In this document: positions 18,572 through 30,900 of the stretch, piece by piece
How positions within the stretch are numbered: the first letter of the stretch is position 1
How the letters are laid out: the number at the start of each line of letters is the position of its first letter
Assembly (NCBI GenBank): GCA_036850595.1
Contig: CM072160.1
Coordinates: forward strand, 13,991,906 to 14,055,905
From: Rhyacichthys aspro
Taxonomy: Eukaryota > Chordata > Actinopteri > Gobiiformes > Rhyacichthyidae
DNA: 64,000 nucleotides
Reading direction: 5' to 3'
Made by a program: the position numbers and the translations under genes
The notes under the pieces: generated by a model
Database searches by the model: none
What the model was told of the DNA's origin: nothing
Seen by the model: only the letters and a program-made list of their open reading frames with translations

Positions 18572-21500
18572 ATGAGTTCTGACGAAAAGCCACCTCTTAG
18601 TTTGAAGTAGGCGAGGCGTCGAACGATAAAAGAGCAACAACATTTGCATACAAGACCCAAACTGATCTTGTCACAGATGCCACTTTTTAATTTTTATTCC
18701 AGTGATTTGTCAGACCTTAGATTGATCAAGAAGGCAAGTAGAAACATGTATTAATATTGTAGTAATTACATCATTTACCACTGAAAAGGCAGGTTTATAC
18801 AGAATTAGTCCTAGTCAACAAGTGTAGTGCAGAAAGAAATGTTTACTACAGTGTTACAAGGCTTAGATAAAATTTTGCAATATGCATAATTTCATGCAGA
18901 GTCTAAGAAATCGGAATGTCTGTTTCTTATAGTCTAATCAAAAATGATGTATGCCATTGTGCTCTGGTGCAATTACAGAAGTATTTTATGTAATTGTTAA
19001 TCGTGAAACTGAAAGGTTTGCGCAACCCAACCATCTCTGCTGTTCAGGTAAGTGCACACGCTAAGTGCATCTGTTCTGGTGGCAGTATTTTTTGTCAAGC
19101 AGATGAGAGCATTTGTTGCCACAGTAAAAGGCAAAAGCCAATCTCTCAAATTTCACCTTGACACCTAAGCCCCCTTTGAACTCAACCGAAAGTGCTCCCT
19201 CGGTGTCCGTCCTGTGCACACAACATGACGAGATGAGTCGGCTCTGTCCGTCTCAGCAGTATTTGGCTTCATGTGACCCAACAGCCATGGTTTGTTGGCA
19301 GTTTTAATGAGCGTGCTTTATGTCACAGTTAAAGTTACCTTTACTGGAAGACGGGCCACGTGTCAGCCACCTCCACCAGGGTTAGATAACGGCAGTTCTT
19401 TACACTGTGTCCCGTTTACGTACGTACGTTTATCATTATCACAGATGTGCAGATGTTTGGCATGATGACATACAAACTTTTAATGCATCCGCAAACAATC
19501 ATCACCAAACACTCAGATTAAGAGACCCCCCACTTTTTTTTTTTTTTTTTTTTACCAATTATTTGACCCAGAATTTGAAGTCTCTAACATCACTACATCT
19601 GTGGGAGCATGGTTCCTCACGGGAAACGGGCTTGAGATGTCCATGCAGTTTTTAACATCTCACTTCTGACTCAAACTACCAAAAGTACAGGAAAGATGTT
19701 TTATTTCAGAGGTTGCTTTTCATTCTTTCCTTTTTCCTTCTTTTCCTTTTTTAATGTGAATGCAGAGTTAAAAATAAGTTGTTCTGTAACAGTGGATCCA
19801 CAAACTAAAGGCGATATAAGTGTCTGTGTGGTATTTTAACAAGTGTAACAATTTGTAATAACTATTCAGAGAGATACTACATGTCAAAACTAAACTTTAA
19901 AATCAGAACAATGCAAAATGTGTTGCATGAAACATGTCTAGGGACAGGGACATCAAACACAAAGGGAATAGAGGATGGAATTACAGAAGAACTTTGGTTG
20001 TTATTGTTGGCTTGTTTGCACACAGTGGTAATGACAGGTGTGTAATGTGATACACAACATTTGCATATTGGAATGGTGCCTAAAATATTATATAAAGGGT
20101 AAGGTTTTGGTTTTTTTTACTAATTATTTGACCCAGAATTTGATGTTCTTTCCTGAAGGAGGCAAGTCTCTAACATCTCTACATCTGTACTCCGTGAGAC
20201 GTCCTTTCAGCAGATGGCACAGTCACAGGTAAATGAGCTTTTAGAGGCTTTCCCATAAATCCTGAACTCATTTTTACGCTCAATCTTGAATCATCCAAGA
20301 CCACAACTGGTTTATTCTCATCCAGTATGTCATACACTGTTCTTGTTCATGACATGGTCTCATTGTTATTCCAAACAGACTGAAGACCACAGTGCGGCGT
20401 GGTACAAGAACAGCTTGAGGAGTGGGAGTAGGAGGCACAGCACTGACGGGACTCTACCGGGACGGGCGGACCACTTTCACCCGTACCGCAGACAGTTCAG
20501 TGATGGGGCCACTGCTGCTGCTTGTGTCCAACCGCGTTCCCCATCCTTCAGCTGTGTACCGGAGCTGTGCACTCCCCAAAGCAGCTCTTGGGTGCAATGC
20601 AATAACAGCATTCAGGTCTGACTCTATCACACACACAGCAAAACCAGTTGTATAATGTAATCTGCTCTGATGACTTCCAAAACTCTCTTTACTCAGGCCT
20701 TTTACCCAGAGGTTCCTGCTATTTCTACAGAGACTTCCTGCTACTCTACACCAAACAATCTCTTACAGGTGAGTCCTTTTGTTTTATATTGTCTACTGTT
20801 TGTGCTTTGGGTAATAAAAAACAAATGAATTCACTGTACTGTCAGCTTAAAGAAGGGTTTGCCTCTCTTTAGGTGTCATCAAAACCATATGCTGCAGTAA
20901 ATCAGTCCAACAGCTCCAAATATTCTCTCCAAAGTCTCTCTTCAGCGGCATCACAGGAAACCTCCTCACAGTCACTGTTCCCCAAACCTATTTATTCATA
21001 CAGGTAACATGGCACCTTGTTCTGTCTTGAATTAAAATCCGTGAGCCATTTTCTTTTTAGCTTTATTTTAAGTATACAGTGAATGTTCTTGGTGACCACA
21101 GCATCCTGATCTTTATGGCTCTGAAGAACAGTAAAACGGGAAGCCTGCCAGTCAGTGAGATCTACAGCTTCATGACAGAACACTTCCCCTACTTCAAGGT
21201 ATCACAGCTCAACGCAGACATGGTTTGTCATTTCAAGAGGGGACAATATCAGAAATAGAGTGTCAGGAAGATTACCTTTGATTAGACTTAAATCCTATTT
21301 CTTTTTTATGTATTAACTTTATGTCCATGACCTGGTTTAGCCAGTACCACTTTTTTGCCTTGAGTGAAACATCTTTACAATCTGCCTTCTTTACGGATAT
21401 TAATCATATCTATATTCTTCTGATGATTAATGTCTTCACATCAATGAGCTTTCTGCTTCACCTGCAGCACCAAAGTTTTAATGTTTACTTCAGGCAGTTA

Positions 21501-23604
21501 GAGCACACAGATCCAGTTCCTTTCATTGATTAAAGATCATTCTTAAATTATTTCACTGAATATAATTTATAGATTAGATGTGCCCTTGTGCTTAGATATG
21601 TCTTTAATGAGGCACCTGCAGGTGGACCTCTGTCTGAACTCAGGATTGTCCTAAAAAATGGTAAATTTCACATTCCAGGATTCACTTTCTGGAAAGAACT
21701 CAAAGTCTTGCTGCCATTTTCATATTCGAGGCACCTTTCTAATGGCTGCTTTCCAAACAGCTGCCTGTAACATTAAACACAGGCTGCAGGGCCAAGAAAA
21801 GTATAAGAAAATGAGAAGAAATATTTTCACTGCAAAAGCAGATTTGATTTAGGATATTCATCTAAGTGGCATGACTATCTTGTCAGACAGCTCCTGATGG
21901 CTGGAAGAACTCAGTGCGGCACAACCTCTCCCTGAACAAGTGCTTTGAGAAGGTGGAGAACAAAAATGGGAATTCATCCCGTAAAGGTTGCCTGTGGGCT
22001 CTCAATCCTGCCAAGGTGGACAAGATGCAGGAGGAGCTGCACAAATGGCGACGCAAAGACCCTGTGACAGTACGCAGGAGCATGGCCAAACCAGGTGACA
22101 CCTCTGAAGAGACCTGAGGCAATATCATCACCCATATATAAATGTCATTTAACATTTATTTTGCAACTTTTTTTTTTCAGAAGACCTAGACCTACTACTT
22201 GGAAAGAAACCAGATAAATTCCGATCTTTGGCACCTTACAATCCCATGTCTACCAGACTCCTGACATATGGCAGTTCTTCATGTTACACCTCAGAGCCTC
22301 ACAGTCCTCCCTGCCCTTCCTCTCAACATTCACAGTATCAACTCATCCCCCCTGTCTCCCAGCAGCCCCTCTACTTCCCTATCACTGCCCCTTGTCATAA
22401 CCATTCATTTCCTTTGTGTTCACCCTGTGGCCAGCAGCCTGTGGCCAGTATCCCATCAACCACCCAAAGCTTGAACTCACCTGTGGCAGGAAAGATGCCT
22501 CCTGCCTATAGCGTGGCCCTCCAGGATGGGCACAGTGGCAGCCACAGGAGCATGCAGGACCTACTGTTGGATGGAGACACCATCTGTGACATTGACACTC
22601 TCAACCCCAGTCTGACTGACCTGCAGCTGCAAGGTAAGAACATGGACTACAGTAAGTCTATGGTTTCATTATTTGTCACTGACATGAAGCAGGGAGAATA
22701 ACTCCTTTTAAATTACCTGTTAGAGTGCGTATTAGTATTATACAGGGGTGCCCAATACATTACATGTATTGTATAATTATGTATATGTAGTGTATTGTTT
22801 TTATAACATATACAATATCCCCATCACAAAGACTTCTTGTCCTGCAATAAATATTATAACATTTCATGTCCCTATTGTACCGCAAGATAATCACCACTCA
22901 GAGCTTTTAATCCAACTGTGTTGAGGTTGAGTATAAAAATATTTGGGACTATTTTGAGCTGGGGCAATAGGGAGTTTGTTTAATACAAACTAAGACATAA
23001 GTTTATAAATGAATGATGAGTATTAATGTGATCCTTGTAGTAATACTTATTGGATGAATACAGTAATTTGATTGAAAAGAATGAGGTTTGATTGTCAAAC
23101 TTCAACTCTTCTACACAATGTGCACTAATGATAACTCGTTTGTAGTATAGACAACCATAACACATCATGACTGTGTTTACATAGCTAACATGCAACATTC
23201 TTTATGAAGTAGCATGCAGTGTAAATACAGTGTGCAGTCTTTGACAGGGAGTATGCACTTTCAAACAGTGTCTACTTTTGTTTGAAGGTAACTTGTGGGA
23301 GGAGCTTAAGGAGGACAGTGCAGAGCCAGACCCTCGAGTGGTTACCACCTTGAGCCCATGCACTAACTCTGCTGCACAGAACCCCGACGACCACAGCAGC
23401 TACCTGCAGGCCCCTGTTGTGACCCCCACATCAGAGTGGAATGTGCTCAGCCGAGACAAGGCCCAGTTTGAGGACAAGAACACAGGGAGGGTGTGGGGAG
23501 CAGAGCAGTACTACTCTAATGGACGTAACCCAGGAGTTTACTCTGGAGTGGAGAGTCTAGCTGGATGTCTGACCTCCTGTACCACATCCATCTCCTTACT
23601 GTAA
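18572..23604 (+). CDS. foxn1: Forkhead box N1 transcription factor
   Basis: FOXN1 is the forkhead factor that drives thymic epithelial and skin or appendage development; it acts in the nucleus. Coding exons: 18572-18606 (tentative), 20159-20228, 20379-20615, 20697-20768, 20873-21003, 21102-21198, 21887-22094, 22181-22633, 23288-23604. All phases close, giving 539 residues. The forkhead domain runs from KPIYSYS (about residue 176) through ILIFMALKNSKTGSLPVSEI and WKNSVRHNLSLNKCFEKVEN to SMAKP (about 283). SILIFMALKN separates it from FOXN4. The acidic C-terminal part includes INPSLTD-like LNPSLTDLQLQ and NLWEELKEDS, as in the FOXN1 activation domain. The FHPYRRQF motif in the N-terminal part also fits. 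The first exon (MSSDEKPPLSL, donor GTAGGC) was chosen because its phase fits the acceptor at 20158; an upstream or alternative start is possible. It is convergent with unc119, as in other vertebrates. Confidence 0.93.
19551..19600 (+). pseudogene. Partial duplicate of foxn1 second-exon start
   Basis: accaattatttgacccagaa followed by tttgaagtctctaacatcac matches 20118-20188 at the foxn1 exon beginning at 20159. It lacks 21 bp that contain the splice acceptor and the first exon bases. It ends exactly where the second copy of segment P begins, so it is a relic left by the local duplication. Confidence 0.75.
19600..20105. repeat. Local duplicated segment P, second copy
   Basis: Copy of 17928-18468, located inside what I take to be intron 1 of foxn1, between the broken exon relic (19551-19600) and the intact exon (20159-20228). 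Confidence 0.88.
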
Positions 23605-23724
23605 ACCCATCTTTGTTTATTTCTGCTCTATACTCTGCCAAACGGATGAGAAAATGTATGTAGCAGCTTCTTGAGACAGTATTACTCTGGTTAATTTTTT
23701 ACCCCTTGTCTGTTTTTTGATGAT

Positions 23725-23730
23725 AATAAA
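23725..23730 (+). terminator. foxn1 polyadenylation signal
   Basis: AATAAA lies 121 bp after the foxn1 stop, within gataataaaaataaaaac. It is the first canonical signal downstream. Confidence 0.6.
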
Positions 23731-24941
23731 AATAAAAACAGGAGATTCACGATTGTCAAAGGTCATAAAGCAGTCCTGTAACTAAACTTCTGGTAAGAGG
23801 AGAAAATATAATAAAATACAAAACTAAAATACAAAACTCATTTTAATATTATTTATAATGAAGGCAGGAGTTTTGAAACGTATTCTTCAAAAGGGCAATC
23901 CACTGAATATGTCATCAGACAGCGGTGCAATGACACGACTGGTGCAGAGGATGGCAGGAGAGAGTAAAGACTTTCTGTTACTCATATTTCTCTTTGTGTG
24001 CTTGTAGTAGTTTGTTTACAAGACATAGTTTTGGTTTAGGAATGCTACAACTTATTGATTGACAGTTGACAGTTGCTTTTTTATGTTTAGTGTGTTGTGC
24101 ATACCTTTATTTTGATGTATATTTATGTTTCGATGATGTTAAGAATAGGAACAATGTCAAGATTTTGAAAAAAAAATCACATATTTATTGCAGTGATGGA
24201 GTTCATCAAAACTTTTCATAAATTTTATTTTTTACTTGAAACCCTTATGGTAAGTAAAGTATACACAGTGTTCAGTACTACAGAGTACATCATGGATATC
24301 AAAATTGGAATGAGATTTTGATTATGTATGTTGTCTGACACTTCAAAATGGCTATTTATTCAAAAATACTTCTGACTTATTTGTACTATAAAGATGAAAA
24401 CATTAGACAGTAATACATTCAGAATGACACAGGACACGTATCAGATTGAACAAAGATCATGGAGGTTGATTATGTGTGCTACTAGAAATCTGATAAATAC
24501 AACATTTGCTGAAAAAATGTTTTGATAACTCTATTTAAATGTACAGTACATCTGAGAGGACTCAATATTTTAGGCTCCATTTAGTTCTCTTTTTGTCTTT
24601 TCGTCTGCCTCTTCACACTTTACATAAAAACTGCTAAGTGAGTTATTCAATGTCTTGCCTGCCTCAACTATATGTACAGACACTGCATGTGTTTGCTGCC
24701 CACACACACACAAACAGATGATGGCAGAATTCAGTGTTCCTGCAAAGACAGTGAGGCAGAGGGAGAAATCTGGTTGGCCAGACAGCTGAATATCTGAACA
24801 GAAATGAATGTACTGAACAGTCATGAGACACAAGTGTTTAATGCCATGTTTTTGTCCCTCAGTCCATTTGTTTCTTGTCCTTACATGGGTTTGGAATGTG
24901 TAAAACCTGTACTGAAGTCGATATAAATAACGGTGTTCGTC
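23731..24941. other. Convergent intergenic region foxn1-unc119
   Basis: AT-rich; no gene seen. It should hold the unc119 3' UTR on the minus strand. Minus-strand AATAAA-type signals (TTTATT on the plus strand) occur near 24184 and 24354, but none can be assigned with confidence. Confidence 0.5.
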
Positions 24942-27900
24942 CTATGGCCCTCCACTGTAGGAATAGTCTGCCTTGTTGTGCATCACCAGCTTGTTGTCCA
25001 CAAAGTAGAAACTGTCCGACTGCGTCTCGTAAGGGTGCAGGATCATCTCGCGCACTTATGGACAAAAAGACAGAAGATTTAGCGTTAGAATACATCATCT
25101 TCTGTGAAATATTTGTGATTGGGCATGTGTGCTCTGAAACTTACTGATTTCCTCCGACAGTGCTGGGAACTCATATATGTGCTCGCATGTGTTCTTGCTG
25201 CTGGGCATGCAGAAGCCGAACTCAAAATCAAAGCTTTTCAGCAGCTGATCGCGGAAATAGTGCCTCTCTATCATACGAAAGTTGTTGATGGGTGTGTCTC
25301 CTACTGTGAACTCCACTCTGCAGGAAAATGGAAGCAAATAAATGACAACATTTACCGAGAAGAAAATACTCTTCCTGAGTCCAGCTTTTACCTGCTGCAA
25401 ACTCAAAAGGGAAAGGGGTGAATGAGTTTTTCTTTTTGTCATCTCCTCCTTTAACTAAAGTCAAAACATTGCAATTTTCGGTGCTGCACATTGCGTGTCA
25501 GCCATGAAATACATAAACATGAACGTGCCATACATCTCAGTCAGTACTGTAGCCTATAATGATGATTTTTGCTGCTTAAAGTTCCAGATAGCACAGTGCT
25601 GGTCAACTAACATGTATACAGTATGAGGCACTGCTAAGACAAATACTTTATAGAAAACTCCTTCTGTTTTGTAATCTGTTGTGGACCAAAACTGTGAAAT
25701 TATTCAAATATTTCACATTAAATGCATTAGGATAACTGACTATGATACAGTTACAGATGCACCAATTGCAATACAAGGCCTGGAAATGAGTTGGTGGAGT
25801 GACAGAAGTCGAGAGTCACAGAGTAGGAGTCTAGAGCATGGGCAGCGACAGTATTGTACGTCTGACTCACGAGTAGGACTGTATGTTCAGACTCACTGTC
25901 CTCAGATTAAAGTCCCACGCTACAACCCACACACCTCCTACGTCCTCCGCTTGCCTTATTACGACAAATCTTTCTGTGTTTTGTACCATATCTATTTTCT
26001 CATAATCTTTTTTCATCTATGTTTGTCAGAGAAATAAATAAAAACACTTACGTTGCTCCGACCTGCCGCAACTGTAGGAAGGCAGGGGTGAACTGGTATC
26101 GGACAAAGCGGCCAGCATTGGGATCACAGTGCTTTCTGTCTCCCGCTGAAGTAAATACAAAAGATTAATACAGTTCAATAGTTTGCCTTTGTCGATTAAG
26201 ATGGCGGTGTGTGTAGATGCAGCGGCGAAGTGTGTGCAGTGAATTTAGTTGTACTACGTATTGTGCCATGACAATAAAGCCTTGAATTGAACTGAACTTA
26301 TCACACAATGTAACACATAATATGATGAGGTGAAATACAATACTAAAAACATGTGTGGGAAATAAAAAGATGCTTATATGTAGCCTCCAAAGTGTTTTAC
26401 TGTATTCCTGGTGAGTGGCACTGACCTGGCGTTGGGGGTTTAGTAATCTCAAACAGGACTGTTCCCGTTTCCATGTCACGGATCTTGAATCTGGTGAAGT
26501 CTATCATGTGGACATTTTCCTCTGGAGAGCAAAGGTAATCTAAAAAAAAGAATAAAAGAAAATAGAGGCATCATTCAGACAGTCTTGGCAAAAATTGTGG
26601 TGCTTTTACAAATGAGTTTGACAAGGGCTGTAAGTGGGGTGTAAGTGGTAAGCACTCTTGCCCCTTGTCTGCATGTCCTCTCCGTGTTAGGTTCTCTCCG
26701 GGTACAGCTTCCGCTCTCCGTCCAAACAAAAGCATGTATAAATGAATTGAACAATCTAAATTGCCCCAAGTGGATGAATGTGAGAGTGAATGGTTGTTTG
26801 TCATTGTCTGTCTCTAAGTGTCATCCCAGCAACTAACAGGCCATTGTCCAGGGCCTGCCTATGGGCCAAAGCTTCTGGGATAGGCTCCAGTCACTCGCAA
26901 CCCATAACGGGACTAAGCACAAGGAAATGAATGAATGAATGAATGACTTGAAAGATCAATAATGGAAAGTTAGGAATTACAATAACTGTCAAAAGTTATT
27001 TGATGCAGCCAAGTGATGTATATTTGCACATCTGCTGCAAGTTAAACAAACCTTTCTCAAACATAGTTTAGACACCCAAATTTACCCTATTGTTGCAATG
27101 TGCAACATGTAATTTATATGTTTATTTCCCAGTAAACCTTGTCCAAAATGTTGAAGAGATGATGCAGTGAATGACATTTGCAAAACAAACTTGTATTCAT
27201 GAGGCTCTAATTAGACATTTTAACCTGATATCAACCCAAATGTGTCCTTCTCCCATGATACTCTTATTAATCTTGTCTGTCATGAGACGGAACTGTAGAA
27301 ATATCAAGCGAAGTGAACGACAGAGAGAAGAAGACAGCCATCCAATAATGTGTGTGCACGAATAGGAGACACTCTCCTCCCAACGGGCTCGGATTAGACC
27401 TAAGAGGCTTATTGTGTTTTACCATCACATGGACCGACTGGTTAGGAAATGCACACACATGCACGCTCCTACTATCTCATTAGGGGTTACTTTCGGGGCA
27501 GTTATAATTGGCAGTGTACATTGCATAAGACTTCAAATATCTTTCTTATAGTAATAGACCCTAATGGTGGAGGAGTTTAATTCACAGGCTGAAACATTAA
27601 AAACACATCTGTTTATTTGAGCCAAGCTGTCTGAACTTCCCTTTTTCCAAGAGCCAGAGAACAGATGGACTGCACTGGCTTTAGCCACCTGCTTGCAGAT
27701 ATTTATAGACCTTTTCATTAAGTACACTATACCTAAGACCGAGGCTAAAAATGTCCTCCTTGTAGAATGTAGCTAAGTGCTGTTTAGTACACAATGCAGC
27801 GTGAAGCCGAAAGTCCACGTGAATAAATTAATGACATCTGAAATCACTCGATGGTAAAATTACAGCAAAGATGACAAGACATCTATTAGGGCTCTTGTTG

Positions 27901-30900
27901 CGACTTATTGTAGTTGGCCCTGTGAGGAGAAAATGTCACCGTCTAATTAGACAATGTAAATGCAAATCTATTATTTACTGGAGTGATGAAGTCTGTCTCG
28001 ATCGTTATCATGCATAACTAAACAAACATAATGAGCATCCCTCTCCAGCACAGAAAGGACCTTTGTGGAAGACTCTAATATTGTCATGTTATTAATCTCT
28101 ATATAGAACTGCCAGAATATATTGCTTTATTAAAATACCTTTACTGTCAAACATTGCATTGTGTCACATTATGAATATATCACAATGACCAGTGGATTTT
28201 TCAGACTCTTCATAAACACCCACATGGTAAACCTCATGCATGGGCTCAAAAACCCAAAGTCTGCAGTGCTTTCCAAAACACTGTAAGAGGATAAAATGTT
28301 GTGTTTGATGCATTGTCCCAGTTCACTTCATCCGAAAGGCTTATTGGATCTGGGAATATTAGTATAAGTCCACTGTTGGTCTGAGACTGAGTTAAAGATA
28401 GTTTATTTGTACTTGCAATGTCATGCTTTATTCTGGGCTACTATAAAACAGGACAATCCTACAAGAATGACACATTTACAAAATACTAACTGTGAAAAAA
28501 CAGTATTCATCTTAAGTCATCACGTGTCTAGAAAATAAAAAAAAACATCCCCTGCAGAAATAGGATTTTTGAAGGATATAATTTAAGAGTCATGCACTGA
28601 ATGTATCACAGTGATGAAGATAGCACTCGGATGGTCTGCTGAAACTGTCACCGAGCTGCCCTACTGCAAGGCCAGATGACCAATAAATGGTTATGTGAAT
28701 CAGACGTGACTATGTGAAAAGCCTGCTGAAAAAAAAGAGGAGGCATTTCAATAGAGCTAGTGGAGTCACTTTCAGACAGTCCTATCTCACAAAACTCCAG
28801 TATGCCACAATAAAGACTGTGTAAAGCTCACAGAACGTATCAGCTCTGCAAAAACACAGCGTCTTTTTCTCTTTTTCAAAATGAACAGTTCCCTGTTTAG
28901 TGACAGCTTTGGGGAGAGAATAAAATAGAGCTATTTACGGTGAGACAAAGAGACCTAGACTGTGAGGCAACCCCGTTAATGAATGTAACATCTTTTACAA
29001 ATGACTTGATCTATTTTTTAATGAGCATCTGGGTTGCTGTTTCACACTCACAACGAGGCCTCTTGGGACTATTGAGAGGTATTTTATGCCAGGTTTTTGT
29101 AATAAAATGGCTTATATATAGCAAAGACAGAGACCATAGCCTATGTATGCATTGTAATTCAGAGTTCCACAGGAAAGGCTTGATTCCTTTGAGGTTACAG
29201 GTTCTTAAACGATACTGCCACCTTGCAGAATTATTATTAAAAATGTTCATAAACCGGGGGTGCCCCTGGCAGCTCAGGTAGAGCATGCAGGAGACTGAGC
29301 TCAAGTCTTGGTCAGGTCATTTGCCCAATGTCATTCCTGACTCTCTTTCACCCCATTTCCTGTCCAGCTTCTATACACAATCAATAAAGGCCAAAAAGCC
29401 CCCCCAAAAATAAGTCCCATTCTGTGTGCAAACTTTCTTGAATCTTAATAAAACAAAGACAATTATTTCTTCTTACGTGCATACACAAACACATTTTCTT
29501 TTCACTGTCACCACAGCAACCCCTCTGATAAAGTGCCAGCGCAATTAGCTTACAAGCCTTTCTCCCATGCACCTGGCTGCTCTGCCACTAGGTGCAGACG
29601 CAAATCAAAGCAGCCTATCTCAGGTTAGGCATCAGTTGTATGCAAACAAAATCTTCCATGTTTGGTCTTTGGTGAGGGTGTACCTGAAGCCTGCACAGAG
29701 ATGTGATGTGAACTGTTTCAAAGTGAGGAAGTAGCAAAAACATGGTGCATGGCAAAATGGCACTGGATGAAAAAATATAATGCAGGTTAACAAATTTTTG
29801 CAGAAACACTGTTCTAGATCTCTCCGTCAAATACATTATTTTTAGTCCCACTGTTCTTTGGCAGCAGCCTCTTTAAGAGATGTAAAATTAGTACTAACAC
29901 TTGAGTCATGCTCATGTGTTCAAACCCTCCTGTCTGTTGGCAAAGTGGCATTCATAAAGGGAGAGTGAGCCGCCACTTTTAGCGCCTTAATCCACAAGAT
30001 TAGCTCGGAGGTACAGACTTCCTGCCGCAAGGAGTGACTTCACATGTGACTGTTATTCTTGACAAAAACACTTAGTGAAACCCACAACATGGTTACACCA
30101 GCACCATTATCTTCACCCCAGAATACTTACAGCCATAGGCAACTAGTGACATTAGCATTTAGACCTTGATGTTGTCATGATGATGTACAGTGCACCTGTG
30201 TATGACAGGCTGTTTCATGTCTTGCAGTTAACAGCACCTTTAGGCAAACTGGCTGAGAGTGCGGTTCATCAAGAGGTAAACACGGATGAGATTTCTTTCC
30301 TTTTCATTTGTCTAGGGAGATATTAGAAAGGCTTTATTAGGGCATGTGCTACGGTCAAGACTGCAGAACAATTCTACCTTGATAAGAAAAAGCAGAAATA
30401 TGTAACTATGCTTTTTTTCTCCTCACCTGATGATCGTTCAGGCTCTAATAAAAGGTAATCAGGTGTGAGTGGAAATAGTTACAGCCTGGAGATATGTGCT
30501 GTGCAGCGCAGCATGAGCACATCAGTAGGAGCTGTTCAGGTGGACCACATGACACCACTTCATTATGGAGTATGATCTAATCTCTGCCTCCCCGGGCACA
30601 CATACCTGCAACTCTCTCAGTATCATTCTGAGGACACTAAATGCTAAAAAAAATAGTTGCTACTTTAAAAAAAATGCTCAAAATGGCTTTTAAAAATACA
30701 AAATAAATAGTGCTAATATTGCACGTATCTTTAGTTGAATATGCACACAAGGCTGGGCTAAACTTCCAGCAGGAAAAAATCTGTCAAAAACATCTTCACC
30801 TGAATAGACAGACAGTTAATAAGACAATTGCACTATTGAAAAAGCAATTTAAGTTCCACAGAAATGATTGCCCTTAGATACACAGCTCTGACGTGGCCGA

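Noticed and set aside
20038..20232. Frame beginning MCNVIHNICIL as the foxn1 start
   Set aside because: It is out of frame with the next exon at 20379, whereas the frame RQVSNISTSV...AQSQ joins in phase.
22141..23290. foxn1 ending in the exon at 22181-22701
   Set aside because: Reading on past 22633 gives a short unrelated tail; splicing at gtaag (22634) to 23288 restores the conserved GNLWEELKEDS motif of FOXN1.
25681..26037. 118-codon open frame in an unc119 intron
   Set aside because: No domain, opposite strand to the gene, and composition typical of intron DNA.
28940..29304. Overlapping open frames of 113 and 97 codons on opposite strands in unc119 intron 1
   Set aside because: No family features; the region runs into a SINE.
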